Source: Patescibacteria group bacterium | Lineage (GTDB): Bacteria; Patescibacteriota; Microgenomatia; UBA12405 | Assembly (NCBI GenBank): GCA_018902845.1 | Contig: JAHIPV010000012.1 | Location: forward strand, 1-60,925 | Length of the DNA stretch: 60,925 bases | Direction of reading: 5' to 3' | In this document: in pieces, positions 1 to 10,505 of the stretch | How positions within the stretch are numbered: position 1 is the first letter of the stretch | How the letters are laid out: each line of letters starts with the position of its first letter | Program-made: the position numbers and the translations under genes | Notes under the pieces: model-generated | Databases searched by the model: none | Told to the model about the DNA's origin: nothing | Seen by the model: only the letters and a program-made list of their open reading frames with translations

Positions 1-140
1 ATCAATTCGTACGACCTCTCCGACGTTACGTCGGAGCGCTCTTACCAACTGCGATTCCGACTTAAGTCGGATGAGTCCCGAAATTCGATTTATCGAATCA
101 TCGGGAAGCTACCCTGCCAACTACCCTGCCAAAGCTACAC
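1..140 (-). other. tRNA-like/hairpin-rich noncoding segment, truncated by window edge
   Basis: Minus strand has a TATAAT box, then GTAGCTTTGGCAGGGTAGTTGGCAGGGTAG, several perfect hairpins, then CAGTTGGTAAGAGCGC...GAGGTCGTACGAAT resembling tRNA D-arm, anticodon arm and variable loop. Confidence 0.4.
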
Positions 141-242
141 GATTATACCAAAAAATCCACTCCGGTATTCATCCGTCATTAAAAACCGCCATTTTTTCAC
201 TCAAACTATAAGATATACACTAGATATGTATATAACCCTATC

Positions 243-290
243 ACAAAACAACAAAAACCCTCTTTGTAAAGAGGGTTTTTGTTGTTTTGT
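243..290. terminator. Bidirectional rho-independent terminator
   Basis: Perfect 23-bp inverted repeat acaaaacaacaaaaaccctcttt-gt-aaagagggtttttgttgttttgt with A-rich and T-rich flanks. Confidence 0.85.
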
Positions 291-359
291 TGCGGAGCCA
301 GGAGTCGAACCTGGTCTGTAAGATTATGAGCCTCACGTGCAGCCGTACACTACCCCGCA
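291..359 (-). tRNA. tRNA-Met (CAT)
   Basis: Minus strand TGCGGGG...CTCATAA...GGTTCGACTCC...CTCCGCA; acceptor ends pair, T-arm consensus, CAT anticodon. Confidence 0.85.
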
Positions 360-378
360 CATAATTACAGCATAAATT

Positions 379-729
379 CTACCACAAAAGCATCCATTTT
401 TTCCAATTACTTATCTTTTCCTCTGTTGTTAATTTTGGGTGAACCTGGCTGAAATCAATTTCAGGCAAAACAAGCCAGTAGTCATCTTCACCGCCTAATC
501 CAAATTTGTCTCGCAACTCTTCAGCCACAAAAGCAGAACTGCTGGCGTATTTTAATTTCTGTTTTAGTAAAATATTTTCTTCTTTTAAAAACTCCAATCT
601 ATTTTCTAAATTCTTGTTTTCTTTTTTAGCTTCTGATAATATCAATATCTGTTTTATACTGTTTCTAACAGATGATATAATAACAAATCCAATGACTAAA
701 TATAGGGCTATTTCTCTTGTTTTTTTCAT
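379..729 (-). CDS. Septum formation initiator-like protein (FtsB/DivIC family)
   Basis: Short protein with N-terminal TM helix followed by coiled coil and a compact C-terminal tail. Confidence 0.65.
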   Translation of the reverse strand: MKKTREIALYLVIGFVIISSVRNSIKQILILSEAKKENKNLENRLEFLKEENILLKQKLKYASSSAFVAEELRDKFGLGGEDDYWLVLPEIDFSQVHPKLTTEEKISNWKKWMLLW

Positions 730-771
730 TGACTTGTAAGCTATCCCTGTTTATGTTACTATAAGACCAAT

Positions 772-1638
772 ATGAACACAACTTTTGAAAAAGCACTAAA
801 TTTGTTTACCAAGTCCCTCTCAAAAGCAGGGAAATCAACCAATACCATTATAGCCTACAAAGGAGATATTAATCAGCTTTGTAACTTTTTAATTAGCACA
901 GGATCGGCCAACGATGTTACAAAAATCACCACTCAGCACATTGAAGAATTCAAAAAAAGTCTGCAAGACAAGAATTACACCGCCAAATCAGTTTCCAGAA
1001 AAATCAATTCTATAAAAAATTTCTTTGTCTTTTTAAAAAACGAAGGGGTTACTGACAAAGACCCTTCCGTGGGTATCAAGCATCCAAAATATGAAAACGG
1101 CCTGCCAAGAATTCTAAAGCCTTTAGAGTACAGATCGTTACGCGATGCTTGTAGAAACGATCTCCGGGCCACGGCCATTGTCGAGCTTATGCTCCAATGC
1201 GGTCTCAGAATTAAGGAAATAGAAAACCTAAAAATAGATAATATCGCCGACAATGAAATTGTCATTCAGGCTTATGAAAGCCACGGGGAACATACAGTTC
1301 CTCTAAATAATTCGGTTAAATCCGCTCTCAAAAATTATCTAAAAGATTCTCGCTTCCAAAGCAAAAACAAAAATGTGTTTGTCACAAAAACTGGCAGGGT
1401 ATTGCTAGCCAGAAATATCAGAAGCCTTTTAAACAGATATTTCAACAAAGCCGATATCCAAAATGTAAAAGTAAACGATCTTAGAAATACTTTTATTGCT
1501 TTTCAGCTTAAAGCCGGTATACCAATTGATATCGTTTCACAAATTGTTGGTCACAAAAGAATTTCTACTACCGAAAAATACCTCCAACTGATCGAAGGCA
1601 AAGAGGAAAGTCGTGGGATCAAATTAAAAGAGTTATAA
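772..1638 (+). CDS. Tyrosine recombinase/integrase (XerC/D-like)
   Basis: SAM-like N-terminal core-binding domain; catalytic signatures LQCGLRIKEIENL, NDLRNTFIAFQLKAG, VGHKRISTTEKYLQL. Confidence 0.85.
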   Translation: MNTTFEKALNLFTKSLSKAGKSTNTIIAYKGDINQLCNFLISTGSANDVTKITTQHIEEFKKSLQDKNYTAKSVSRKINSIKNFFVFLKNEGVTDKDPSVGIKHPKYENGLPRILKPLEYRSLRDACRNDLRATAIVELMLQCGLRIKEIENLKIDNIADNEIVIQAYESHGEHTVPLNNSVKSALKNYLKDSRFQSKNKNVFVTKTGRVLLARNIRSLLNRYFNKADIQNVKVNDLRNTFIAFQLKAGIPIDIVSQIVGHKRISTTEKYLQLIEGKEESRGIKLKEL

Positions 1639-1640
1639 AA

Positions 1641-3974
1641 CTAAAACTTTGCTCTTTTGGCTATATCAGATTCCACAATAGCTCTAGGCTTACCATATTT
1701 TAAAGAAGATAGTTTTTTGATCATTTCCGCCATTTTTCGATTTCCCGGTGCCTGTCTTTCCTTGGCTGCTACCTGTAACGAAAAAGGAGTTTTGGGTATA
1801 CCGTTTATCATAGTTTTCATATAAATCTCTCCCACCGGCAGGTTCATCAAGTCCTGTTCCCCAAAAGTTGGCTGATATTGTCTTACCAGGAATCCGGCAT
1901 CGGCAATACCGGTTCTAAAACTGCATATAGTACCTACATTTCCAAACACAGCATTTTTTACCTCTTCTTCCATTTGAGATATAAACTGGTTAGCCACAAT
2001 CAAGTTCAAATGATACTTCCTTGCTTCGCTCATGATTACGGCAAAATCCTGCGTGGCAAAATTTTGGAACTCATCGACATACAAATAAAAATCTCTCCTC
2101 TTTTCTTCCGGCACATCCTGCCTGCTCATGGCTGCGATCAAAATTTTTGGAATCAAAATCAAACCCAAAAACGACGAATTCTCCTCACCAATAGTACCTT
2201 TAGCTAAGTTGATGATCAAAATTTTACCTTCATCCATGGCTGTTCTAAAATCAAAAGATGACTTTGATTGGCCAATGATATTTCTCATCATTGTATTGGT
2301 AATAAAACGGCCAAATTTTGACACGATATAGTCCAGTACCTCAGATTTGTGGAATTCGTTTGTTTGGGCAATCTGATCTGTCCAATATCTCTTAACCATC
2401 GGATCTTTTACTTTCGGCAACATCTGTTGTACATAAGATTGATCGGTCAAGCAACGTACAATTTCGATAAAAGTTGCCCCTGGTTCACTCATTACCGTCA
2501 GCATTATATTTCGGATACTATGTTCAAATCTTGGCCCTACAATTCCTGTTTTGTAAGGGTCATAAAGTTTATACATCAAATTTATAATTGATGAAGTTAC
2601 AAAGTCTTTCTGGTCTTCTCTCTCGCACTCCATCACATTAAAACCCATTGGCCTATCCGTTACCGAAGGATCAAAATAAATTACATCCTCCACTCTTTCG
2701 GGCGGGATTCTTTCCAAAATGCTTTCAAATGTATCGTGTGGATCAATAAAACAAACCCCTTTTCCTGCTTTTATATCTTGCAGAGCCATATCAGCCAATA
2801 ACCATGATTTACCCACACCAGTCTGTCCGATGATATAAAAATGTCTTTGTCTGTCCGATTCCCCCATACAAAACTTTTTTGATACACCTCGATACTTATT
2901 ATCACCGATATACAAGCCTTCCTGTGGAGAATCAGCCGGCGCCGCCGCTTTTTTTGCCTTCAGCCAATATATGTTTGGTGTTTCAACCGTTCTATTGGGT
3001 AAATGAAAAACCGAAGCTATTTCATCAGACGACAAAATGGTTTTTCCTTTATGCCAAAAAATCAGTGGATATTTATAAATAAAATCAGTCATAAAAAAGC
3101 TTTTCAATCTTATTTTTCTTCCAGAAAACTTGTTCCACGGTGATTCAAACTGAGTAAAACAAGATTTAATGTTAGACAAATTACTTTTAGCCGATCCTTC
3201 GTCCTTGGCTACCGATACTATCCTGATGATAGTTTCAAAACCAACATTACCGGATTTAATATCAATTGCTTCTAATTGTTTAGCATCAATCTTGTAAGAA
3301 GCTTTTTCTGGATTAGCTTCAGATTTTTTAGTATCAGAAATAAAATTCTTACCCTCTTTCGACCAGCTTCCGTCTGTAGCCGACAAAATTATTTGTATTG
3401 CCGCCGATTCGTTTTCTCTCAATTTAGATAAAGTAGAAGTTAAGGAAGACAACGGATCAACCGGTATTTCTCTGTAAGTCTTAATTGGATAAAAACTGGA
3501 TTTTTTTGTCCCCAAGGCCGCATATTCCACCTTTCCCTCGGCAATAAAAATATTTGGATCTTCTACTTCTTTTATATCTGCACCAGGATAAACGCTATAT
3601 AATTGCTTTTCAATCATATCTTGATATTTCTTTGGTACCGAAATATAAAATCTGATATCTTCACTAGTCCCAATAATTTCCAAAGATAAACTTGGCTGGG
3701 CCACAAACGCTTGCAATAATTTAATCTTGGCTTTTTTATACATATTTCCAAAAGAAGATATCACCTGTTCCATTGAGTCAATTTTTATCTCATTATCATC
3801 AGGAACAGCCAGTAACAAGGTAACTAAATCCAAAGATCTTTTTTCTCTGTCTCTCCATTTACACCACAATACAAAAACATAAAAACAAAAACCTAGTAAA
3901 ATCAACACCAAGGTTAATATCACCAGCAAAAACACCCCTCTGCTTATTTGATCTGCAATATTTTCACCCATCAT
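1641..3974 (-). CDS. HerA/TraD/VirD4-like ATPase, membrane anchored
   Basis: N-terminal TM; Walker A GQTGVGKSWLLADMALQ; FIDPHD; Walker B FYLYVDEFQNFA. Confidence 0.8.
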   Translation of the reverse strand: MMGENIADQISRGVFLLVILTLVLILLGFCFYVFVLWCKWRDREKRSLDLVTLLLAVPDDNEIKIDSMEQVISSFGNMYKKAKIKLLQAFVAQPSLSLEIIGTSEDIRFYISVPKKYQDMIEKQLYSVYPGADIKEVEDPNIFIAEGKVEYAALGTKKSSFYPIKTYREIPVDPLSSLTSTLSKLRENESAAIQIILSATDGSWSKEGKNFISDTKKSEANPEKASYKIDAKQLEAIDIKSGNVGFETIIRIVSVAKDEGSAKSNLSNIKSCFTQFESPWNKFSGRKIRLKSFFMTDFIYKYPLIFWHKGKTILSSDEIASVFHLPNRTVETPNIYWLKAKKAAAPADSPQEGLYIGDNKYRGVSKKFCMGESDRQRHFYIIGQTGVGKSWLLADMALQDIKAGKGVCFIDPHDTFESILERIPPERVEDVIYFDPSVTDRPMGFNVMECEREDQKDFVTSSIINLMYKLYDPYKTGIVGPRFEHSIRNIMLTVMSEPGATFIEIVRCLTDQSYVQQMLPKVKDPMVKRYWTDQIAQTNEFHKSEVLDYIVSKFGRFITNTMMRNIIGQSKSSFDFRTAMDEGKILIINLAKGTIGEENSSFLGLILIPKILIAAMSRQDVPEEKRRDFYLYVDEFQNFATQDFAVIMSEARKYHLNLIVANQFISQMEEEVKNAVFGNVGTICSFRTGIADAGFLVRQYQPTFGEQDLMNLPVGEIYMKTMINGIPKTPFSLQVAAKERQAPGNRKMAEMIKKLSSLKYGKPRAIVESDIAKRAKF

Positions 3975-4357
3975 TATTCTTCAACCTTTTTAAAGGACAC
4001 CTCGCCTTTATTTTTTTTAATAATTCTAAACACAAAAACTGACAACCATCTACCAGCCTCACTTAGCCCCTTTTTAAAACCAGTCACAAACGTTTTTCTG
4101 TCTATTGGCAATTCCACCTTAACTTCTTCATCGTCTACGGCGGTCAAAACCTTTTGCCCCGTATCGTCACTTACACTTTTTTGCTGACTTGGGTCAAGCT
4201 CAAAATCTTCCATCCAGCTTTTAACCTCTCTTGGCAGGGTAACATCTTTTCTTGTTTCAACCAAGCCTTGCCTTATTCTCTTTTCAGGTTGTTCAACGCC
4301 ACCAGCTTCAATTCCCACCTTTTCCGACCCAACACCTTTTTCTTTAATTTCAGCCAT
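3974..4357 (-). CDS. Hypothetical protein, 1-bp overlap with the downstream ATPase gene
   Basis: ORF in operon with 1641..3974. Confidence 0.6.
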   Translation of the reverse strand: MAEIKEKGVGSEKVGIEAGGVEQPEKRIRQGLVETRKDVTLPREVKSWMEDFELDPSQQKSVSDDTGQKVLTAVDDEEVKVELPIDRKTFVTGFKKGLSEAGRWLSVFVFRIIKKNKGEVSFKKVEE

Positions 4358-4421
4358 GCTAAAAGTATATATCTAAAATCGTTTATAATCACTATATGGC
4401 CATTAAATAATCTATAAACCC

Positions 4422-5579
4422 ATGAAACAAAGCCAATCCATAAAAAAAATTTATCAAATCGACAATTCCATAAAGTGGCTTCCTATGCTCACTACTGTAT
4501 TGTTTCTAATTATTATTTTTTTATTTATTTGGTTTTTTCGCGGTGGCAGTTTCAAGCTCTATGCTAGCTTGTTTTTCTCCCTTTATTTTCTGACTCATCA
4601 AATTTGGCTTTCTGTAATTCTTATCGGAGTTATCCAAAATCTGGCGTTTCTACCTCTAAGATTTATTGGTCTCAAACTTTCTACCTCCCTAAAAGCATTT
4701 GAAGAAAATCTGGATCAAACCAAAGAATCAGATCAATATTTTCTTTTTACAAAAAAAGTAAAAGAAGGGGATACTACCGTTCTTTTTTATATCTTTAATT
4801 TTATTGTTAACGCCATTGCCTTTTTTTCAGCTGGTCGAATATTTTTAATTGATTTTTATAGTTCTCAAATAAGCACAAAATATCTTTACGATTGGGTGCC
4901 TTACCCCAAATACCCCTTAAATGGAACAACCTTCAATTTTCCATTTCTTAATATAGACAAAACTTTTTCTCTTCCATGGAAAAATATCATTACTGTTTGG
5001 GTTTTTATTTTAATTGGTCTGATTGTCCCAAGACTAATATGGCGTTTTCTAAAAATTTTTCTTCATAAAAACAAAGAAATCCTAAAAGCCCGCATCAGTT
5101 ACAACAAAATTCTCCTTTATATCGGCGGTTTTACCGGTACTCTATTTGTCGTTTCGCTTTTTATTCTTCGCCATATTCCAACTGTAGCTCATGCCATCAC
5201 TTTGTCGGTTGATCTTACCAAACCAAGTCCGGCTATGAACTTGATTACCGCCATTGGTACTTTTATTACTACCCTTCACGCCGGTTGGAAACGAAACAAA
5301 GAAACTGTCAAAAAAGCTCAGCAAGCCAAAATTCCTCAAAAAGTAATAGAAACAGTCTCAAAAGACAATCTTTCTAATAGTTTTAGAAATGCTGTTATAT
5401 TGGGCATTGGTGCTTATGTAGTCACTTCTCAAATTCCTTCGGCCTTTGAATTATCTGTTCTAGTCTTCGAAGTTCTCTATATTCTGTCTCCCTACACCTT
5501 CGACCTAATCTTGAAAAAACAAGTGAATACGCAGTCCGCCCGTGGCGGATCAACCAAACCTGTCATTGCGAGCGAATAA
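4422..5579 (+). CDS. Hypothetical multi-pass membrane protein
   Basis: Several hydrophobic helices; C-terminus SARGGSTKPVIASE is encoded by palindromic repeat DNA. Confidence 0.7.
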   Translation: MKQSQSIKKIYQIDNSIKWLPMLTTVLFLIIIFLFIWFFRGGSFKLYASLFFSLYFLTHQIWLSVILIGVIQNLAFLPLRFIGLKLSTSLKAFEENLDQTKESDQYFLFTKKVKEGDTTVLFYIFNFIVNAIAFFSAGRIFLIDFYSSQISTKYLYDWVPYPKYPLNGTTFNFPFLNIDKTFSLPWKNIITVWVFILIGLIVPRLIWRFLKIFLHKNKEILKARISYNKILLYIGGFTGTLFVVSLFILRHIPTVAHAITLSVDLTKPSPAMNLITAIGTFITTLHAGWKRNKETVKKAQQAKIPQKVIETVSKDNLSNSFRNAVILGIGAYVVTSQIPSAFELSVLVFEVLYILSPYTFDLILKKQVNTQSARGGSTKPVIASE

Positions 5580-5597
5580 AAACGAGCGCGACAACCA
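5559..5597. repeat. Palindromic repeat TGTCATTGCGAGCG...CGCGACAACC
   Basis: Matches the second copy at 11604-11648 in the GTCATTGCGAG and GNGGCAACC-type arms. Confidence 0.55.
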
Positions 5598-5722
5598 CAT
5601 TTATCCATCTTCTTCCAAAACAAACACCACCACAATACTCAGAATCAAGCCCTCCTGTATTTACCATAAATAAATTATATCACATTTTTTCAATAACACT
5701 AAATTTTCTGTTAATCTAAATT

Positions 5723-6901
5723 ATGTCAATCAGCAAAAACAAAAACCCTCCCACTATAGTACTTGGCGGTTGGTATCAAAGAACCACCCTACATTTAAGC
5801 GAAATTTATGATTTTCTGGCTCTGGCTCACTCAAGACTGCCACTTTCTACCCAAAAATTAACAGCCTTACACCAAAAACTAAACATAAATTCAGTCAGCC
5901 GCCAAGCTGATTATTTGGAATTTGTCCAAGCTCAAACCAAGGACAACATAGAAATCAGGTACTACGAAGACGGCCTCTACATTCTCAAAATAAAATCATC
6001 AGATATCAAAAAAGCCCAAAAAAAACTCCAAAATTATTTTGATAATTTTTTCAATCCAGCCATTTCTTATATTTTTTCTCTCGGTGCCCCCACCCCAAAA
6101 ATTTTAGCTAATATCAAAATTCATAATCCTCTTGCCGTTTTGATAAACAAAGACCAAGTCAAAAAAATCAAATTTGACAAACAAAACTTTGGTGAAGTTT
6201 ATAGCAAAATCAGCTCAAAGGATCTTACTGTTTACAAAACTCCCCAATATATTTTTATTGAGTCTCCCCAGGCAAATCAAAATGCTATGAATCTTGTTGA
6301 AACTCAAATCTTTTTTAGGGAATTCAAAGACCAACTTGAAAAATATCTAAACATTCACCGCCAAATCTGGGAAGATATCTCACAAATTAAGGAACAGCGT
6401 TTTATAAAAGGCAAACAAGTTGAATCGGTTCGCCAAAAGCTTGATGCTCAGCAAAAAACCGTCAACCTTATCAACAGTCGCATCACTCAAATGTCATCCT
6501 ATGTCAAAACTCGTGCTTCCATCGCTCAAAAATTTAATTTAGAGCAAGACTTGCTTGCTATTTTTCAATATAAATTCGAAACTCTTTCCAACACTCATCT
6601 TTATATCAAGGAAATTTGGAAAATGACCAGTGATTATTTATCCACTGCCATTGGAGTTATTGTTGAAATAAAAAACCAATCAACCACTAACAATATAAAA
6701 TCACTAAGTTTTATAACCGCCATCGGAGTTCTTAGCGGAATAACCAATTACTTTACCAAAAATGAATTTCCTGTCTTTACGTCAGTAGGTTTTCTCTATT
6801 TCGTTTTTCTTGTTATTTGCGCCTTTTTGGTTAATCAAATTATTAGCCTAGTTTACCAGCACATCAAATACGAACTCAAATTTTCTAAAGACAAAAAGTA
6901 G
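5723..6901 (+). CDS. Hypothetical protein with C-terminal TM helices
   Basis: Long ORF abutting the permease gene. Confidence 0.7.
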   Translation: MSISKNKNPPTIVLGGWYQRTTLHLSEIYDFLALAHSRLPLSTQKLTALHQKLNINSVSRQADYLEFVQAQTKDNIEIRYYEDGLYILKIKSSDIKKAQKKLQNYFDNFFNPAISYIFSLGAPTPKILANIKIHNPLAVLINKDQVKKIKFDKQNFGEVYSKISSKDLTVYKTPQYIFIESPQANQNAMNLVETQIFFREFKDQLEKYLNIHRQIWEDISQIKEQRFIKGKQVESVRQKLDAQQKTVNLINSRITQMSSYVKTRASIAQKFNLEQDLLAIFQYKFETLSNTHLYIKEIWKMTSDYLSTAIGVIVEIKNQSTTNNIKSLSFITAIGVLSGITNYFTKNEFPVFTSVGFLYFVFLVICAFLVNQIISLVYQHIKYELKFSKDKK

Positions 6902-6903
6902 CA

Positions 6904-7986
6904 ATGCCCTCAAAATTTACCAAAGCTATATTTCTTCAATTTTCCGGCATGGTCGGAGCCGGGATTTTTTCCCTGCCTTTTGTTTATAGTCAGTCAAGTT
7001 TTAATTTAAGCATACTTGGTCTTATTTTTTTAACCTTAATCACCGCCTTCATTAATCTTCTTTATATAGACATCATCAACGCCACCCCTGGAGATCATCA
7101 ACTCCCTGGTTACGCCCAAATCTATTTAGGCTCTTTTTTCAAAAATATTTCTATCTTAAATATTTCCCTCACTTCACTTGGAGCTACTTATGCTTTTACT
7201 ACCCTAGCCTCCGGTTTTTTGACTGTTCTTTTTCCTTATCTTTCTGTCTATCTTGCCACAGCAATTTTTCTCATTTTCTTATTTTTAATCCATATAAACA
7301 ACAATAAATTTTCTAATAAATTATCAGATATTATCCCTATTTTATTTTTGTTTCTTCCTATTTTTTTCTTCTCTTTTATTTTTCAAAACAGGCTTCCGTC
7401 CATAGTCATCAACAATCCATCCCTTGTCTTTTTTGGCCCCACTATTTTTGCTCTTTCCGGTTTTACTATTCTCCCCGAAGTCGAAGAAATTTTGAGAGGT
7501 CAAAAAAATTACAAAAAGCTTTTCAAAAAAGCTTCTTTAATTGGTCTATTTTTAGCTTCTTTCCTCTATCTCCTTTTTTCTTATTCGATTCTAAAAATCA
7601 GCGGCCCTTTTTTAACCCAAAACTTGGTAGACGGCTTGGTACAAGTTTCTCCTTTTTTAAGCAAAATCCTTGCTATCTTTGGTCTTTGTGTTACTTTCAG
7701 TGCTTCTCTTATTTTTTTAAATATTTTCAAAGAAGTCTTTTATCGCGACCTTAACATAAAACAAAATCTAGCCAGGTTTTTACCCATACTCATACCAATT
7801 ATCGCCATCACAATTATAAAAACATCTTTTATTTCGGTTATTTCCCTAATTGGCTCTCTTTCCGTTTTCCTTTCAGCTATTATTATCTCTTTAATTCGTC
7901 TCAAACTCCCTCACAAAAATTTTCACAAACTCCAAATCCTAGCCGTTCTTGTCACCTTCCTCCTCGGCCTCCTCTCGCTTTTTTAA
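6904..7986 (+). CDS. Amino acid permease-like transporter
   Basis: N-terminal GMVGAGIFSLPFVY motif and about 10 hydrophobic segments. Confidence 0.75.
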   Translation: MPSKFTKAIFLQFSGMVGAGIFSLPFVYSQSSFNLSILGLIFLTLITAFINLLYIDIINATPGDHQLPGYAQIYLGSFFKNISILNISLTSLGATYAFTTLASGFLTVLFPYLSVYLATAIFLIFLFLIHINNNKFSNKLSDIIPILFLFLPIFFFSFIFQNRLPSIVINNPSLVFFGPTIFALSGFTILPEVEEILRGQKNYKKLFKKASLIGLFLASFLYLLFSYSILKISGPFLTQNLVDGLVQVSPFLSKILAIFGLCVTFSASLIFLNIFKEVFYRDLNIKQNLARFLPILIPIIAITIIKTSFISVISLIGSLSVFLSAIIISLIRLKLPHKNFHKLQILAVLVTFLLGLLSLF

Positions 7987-8029
7987 CTATACACTTGACA
8001 ATACACTAAAGTGTATACATAATTAAAGC

Positions 8030-8293
8030 ATGAACTTCATGTCAACTACCGATTTAAGAACGAAATCATCACAACTAATAAAACTGCTTTTAGCAGGGGA
8101 TTCTGTTTCTTTGCTATACAGATCTAAAATAGTAGGTCAAATAATACCTCAGGAAGATCAACTAGAATCAGAAAAGAAACAACCACTTTCCTATCTTCTA
8201 AAAAAACTTAGACCTACAAAAAACTTTCCACAAGACTATCGCAAAGCTTACAGAAAACGTTTAAAAAAGGAATATGGCAAATATTTTTCTTGA
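8030..8293 (+). CDS. Phd/YefM-like antitoxin
   Basis: MSTTDLRTKSSQLIKLLLAGDSVSLLYRSKIVGQIIP; overlaps the PIN gene. Confidence 0.7.
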   Translation: MNFMSTTDLRTKSSQLIKLLLAGDSVSLLYRSKIVGQIIPQEDQLESEKKQPLSYLLKKLRPTKNFPQDYRKAYRKRLKKEYGKYFS

Positions 8294-8642
8294 TACTAAC
8301 TATTTTATCGGTCTTATCCAAAAAAAAATTAAAATTAAACAATTATTGGATTTTCATAAACTTTTTATTTCACCACTTAGTGTTCATATTTGGGCTTATA
8401 TTGGAAAAGAAAAAATACCAAGTAAAAAACTTAATGAATTTTTAGAAACTTTTTACTTTGTTAATTTTGATAAAGACATTTTAGAAAAATCACTAAAAGG
8501 CCCCACTAATGATTTCGAGGACAATGTTCAGTTACATTCAGCTCTTTTAGTCAACTGTCAAATTTTCCTTACTTTAGACAAACAACTCCTAAAAATGGCC
8601 TATTTCGGCCAGACGGAAATAAAACAAAATATCCAAGACTAG
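8274..8642 (+). CDS. PIN-domain toxin (VapC-like)
   Basis: IFLDTNYFIGLI start, NDFEDNVQLHSALLVNCQIFLTLDKQLL acidic motif. Confidence 0.75.
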   Translation: MANIFLDTNYFIGLIQKKIKIKQLLDFHKLFISPLSVHIWAYIGKEKIPSKKLNEFLETFYFVNFDKDILEKSLKGPTNDFEDNVQLHSALLVNCQIFLTLDKQLLKMAYFGQTEIKQNIQD

Positions 8643-8657
8643 TGCTAAAATCCATCA

Positions 8658-10448
8658 ATGGATAATCAGGTCGAAGAAATCAAAAACAAGCTTGATATTG
8701 TCAATGTAATCAGCCAATATCTAACACTCAAAAAACGCGGTCGTCACTTTTTGGCCTGCTGTCCTTTTCATGGCGAAAAAACTCCTTCTTTTACAGTTTC
8801 TCCCGAACTTCAAATTTTTAAATGTTTTGGTTGTGGCAAAGGCGGGGATATTTTTACTTTTCTCCAAGAATACGAAAAAATTGATTTTAGAGAAGCTTTA
8901 GAGATTTTGGCCAAACAAGCCGGAATCACTCTAAAAAGATCAGCCGAATTTACCCAATCTTACGATCAAAAGAAAAAAATACTTGAAATCAACAATCTGC
9001 TTTCTCATTTTTACCACTTTGTTTTGACAAAACATGATCAAGGCAAACAAGCTTTAAATTATTTAAACAAACGGCAAATCTCCTCAAAAACTATCAACAC
9101 ATTTAAAATCGGCTATTCGCCTCAAAATTCAAACAGCCTTTTGAATTTTCTATCAAAAAAAGGCTATAAGCCCCAAGAACTAATAGCTTCTGGTACTTTT
9201 GGTCAATCCTATAATCGTTTATATGATCGTTTTCGTCATCGGCTGGTTTTTCCTCTTATAAACCACCGTGATCAAATTGTCGCTTTTTCCGGTCGTATAT
9301 TGCCATCATCCGGCGATCAAAAATTAGCCAAATATATAAACTCACCGGAAACAGATCTATACCACAAAGGCGGTATGTTTTTTGGGCTCAATCTGGCCAG
9401 AAATCATATTCGAAAAAAAGACTCAGTCATTGTTGTCGAGGGTGAGTTCGATATGATTTCACCTTTCCAAGCCGGTATCAAAAACATTGTTGCCCTAAAA
9501 GGCACCGCTTTTACACAAGATCAACTTCGGCTTCTAAAAAGATACACAGAAAATTTAGTTTTAAGTTTTGACTCGGATTTTGCCGGTACTCTGGCCGCCA
9601 GAAAAAGCATAGAATTGGCCGATTCTATCGGTTTTAACATAAAAGTTTTAGATTTAAAAAATAAGTACAAAGATCCCGACGAAGCTGTTTTAACCGATCT
9701 GCCTTTTTTCAAAAAACAAGTCAAACACAGCCTGTCTATTTGGGATTATTTAATCCGTAGTGCCGTTTCCAATTTTGGTATAGACACGGACAAAGGCAAA
9801 AAACAAATTCTTTCTTTTACTCTACCTTTCTTAGCCAAAATCGACAATTCTGTTATTAAATCAGATTATCTTCGCAAGCTGGCCGCAGAACTTGGGGTTG
9901 ACAAAAATGCTGTCGCTCAAGAAGCCGATAAACTCAGTAAGCCTAATGCTAACAATAATTCTGTTGCTTCAATTTCCTTCATCCACAAACCCAGTCAGGA
10001 AATACTTAGGACAGAAAAATTGGAAGAATATTTATTGGTTTTGCTTTTTTCTGCCCAAAATCCTATCGAATTACTCAAAGAAATCAGCCCCGAGACAGAT
10101 TTGGATCAGATTTTAAGCATGGTCAAATTCAAAACCGTCCTAAACTTGCTTTCAAAACAAAAAAACTTCATCGCCATTTCATTTTCAAAAAAACTGCCAC
10201 CGGAATTAAAAGATATATTTGCCTCCATCTATATCTCCGCCACCGCCAATCAATTCGACCAAGAAAAAATACTTTTAGAGATAAACAAGGTAATCAAAAA
10301 CATCAAGTTGGTTAATCTCAAAACGACACTAAAGGAGTTAAGTCTAAAAATCGCCCGTCTGGAAAATCGCGGACCTGGCGATGAGTTAAAAAAAACCGAA
10401 GAAGAGTATAATCTGACTATTGGAAAGTTATCAAAACTTCAATCATAA
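8658..10448 (+). CDS. dnaG: DNA primase
   Basis: CPFHGEKTPSF...CFGCGKGGDIFTF zinc-binding domain; Toprim VVEGEFDMI. Confidence 0.95.
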   Translation: MDNQVEEIKNKLDIVNVISQYLTLKKRGRHFLACCPFHGEKTPSFTVSPELQIFKCFGCGKGGDIFTFLQEYEKIDFREALEILAKQAGITLKRSAEFTQSYDQKKKILEINNLLSHFYHFVLTKHDQGKQALNYLNKRQISSKTINTFKIGYSPQNSNSLLNFLSKKGYKPQELIASGTFGQSYNRLYDRFRHRLVFPLINHRDQIVAFSGRILPSSGDQKLAKYINSPETDLYHKGGMFFGLNLARNHIRKKDSVIVVEGEFDMISPFQAGIKNIVALKGTAFTQDQLRLLKRYTENLVLSFDSDFAGTLAARKSIELADSIGFNIKVLDLKNKYKDPDEAVLTDLPFFKKQVKHSLSIWDYLIRSAVSNFGIDTDKGKKQILSFTLPFLAKIDNSVIKSDYLRKLAAELGVDKNAVAQEADKLSKPNANNNSVASISFIHKPSQEILRTEKLEEYLLVLLFSAQNPIELLKEISPETDLDQILSMVKFKTVLNLLSKQKNFIAISFSKKLPPELKDIFASIYISATANQFDQEKILLEINKVIKNIKLVNLKTTLKELSLKIARLENRGPGDELKKTEEEYNLTIGKLSKLQS

Positions 10449-10505
10449 AATCATAAAATTGCCAAAAGCTAGATTATTCCCTTCTTTTTTTATACAATAC
10501 AACAC

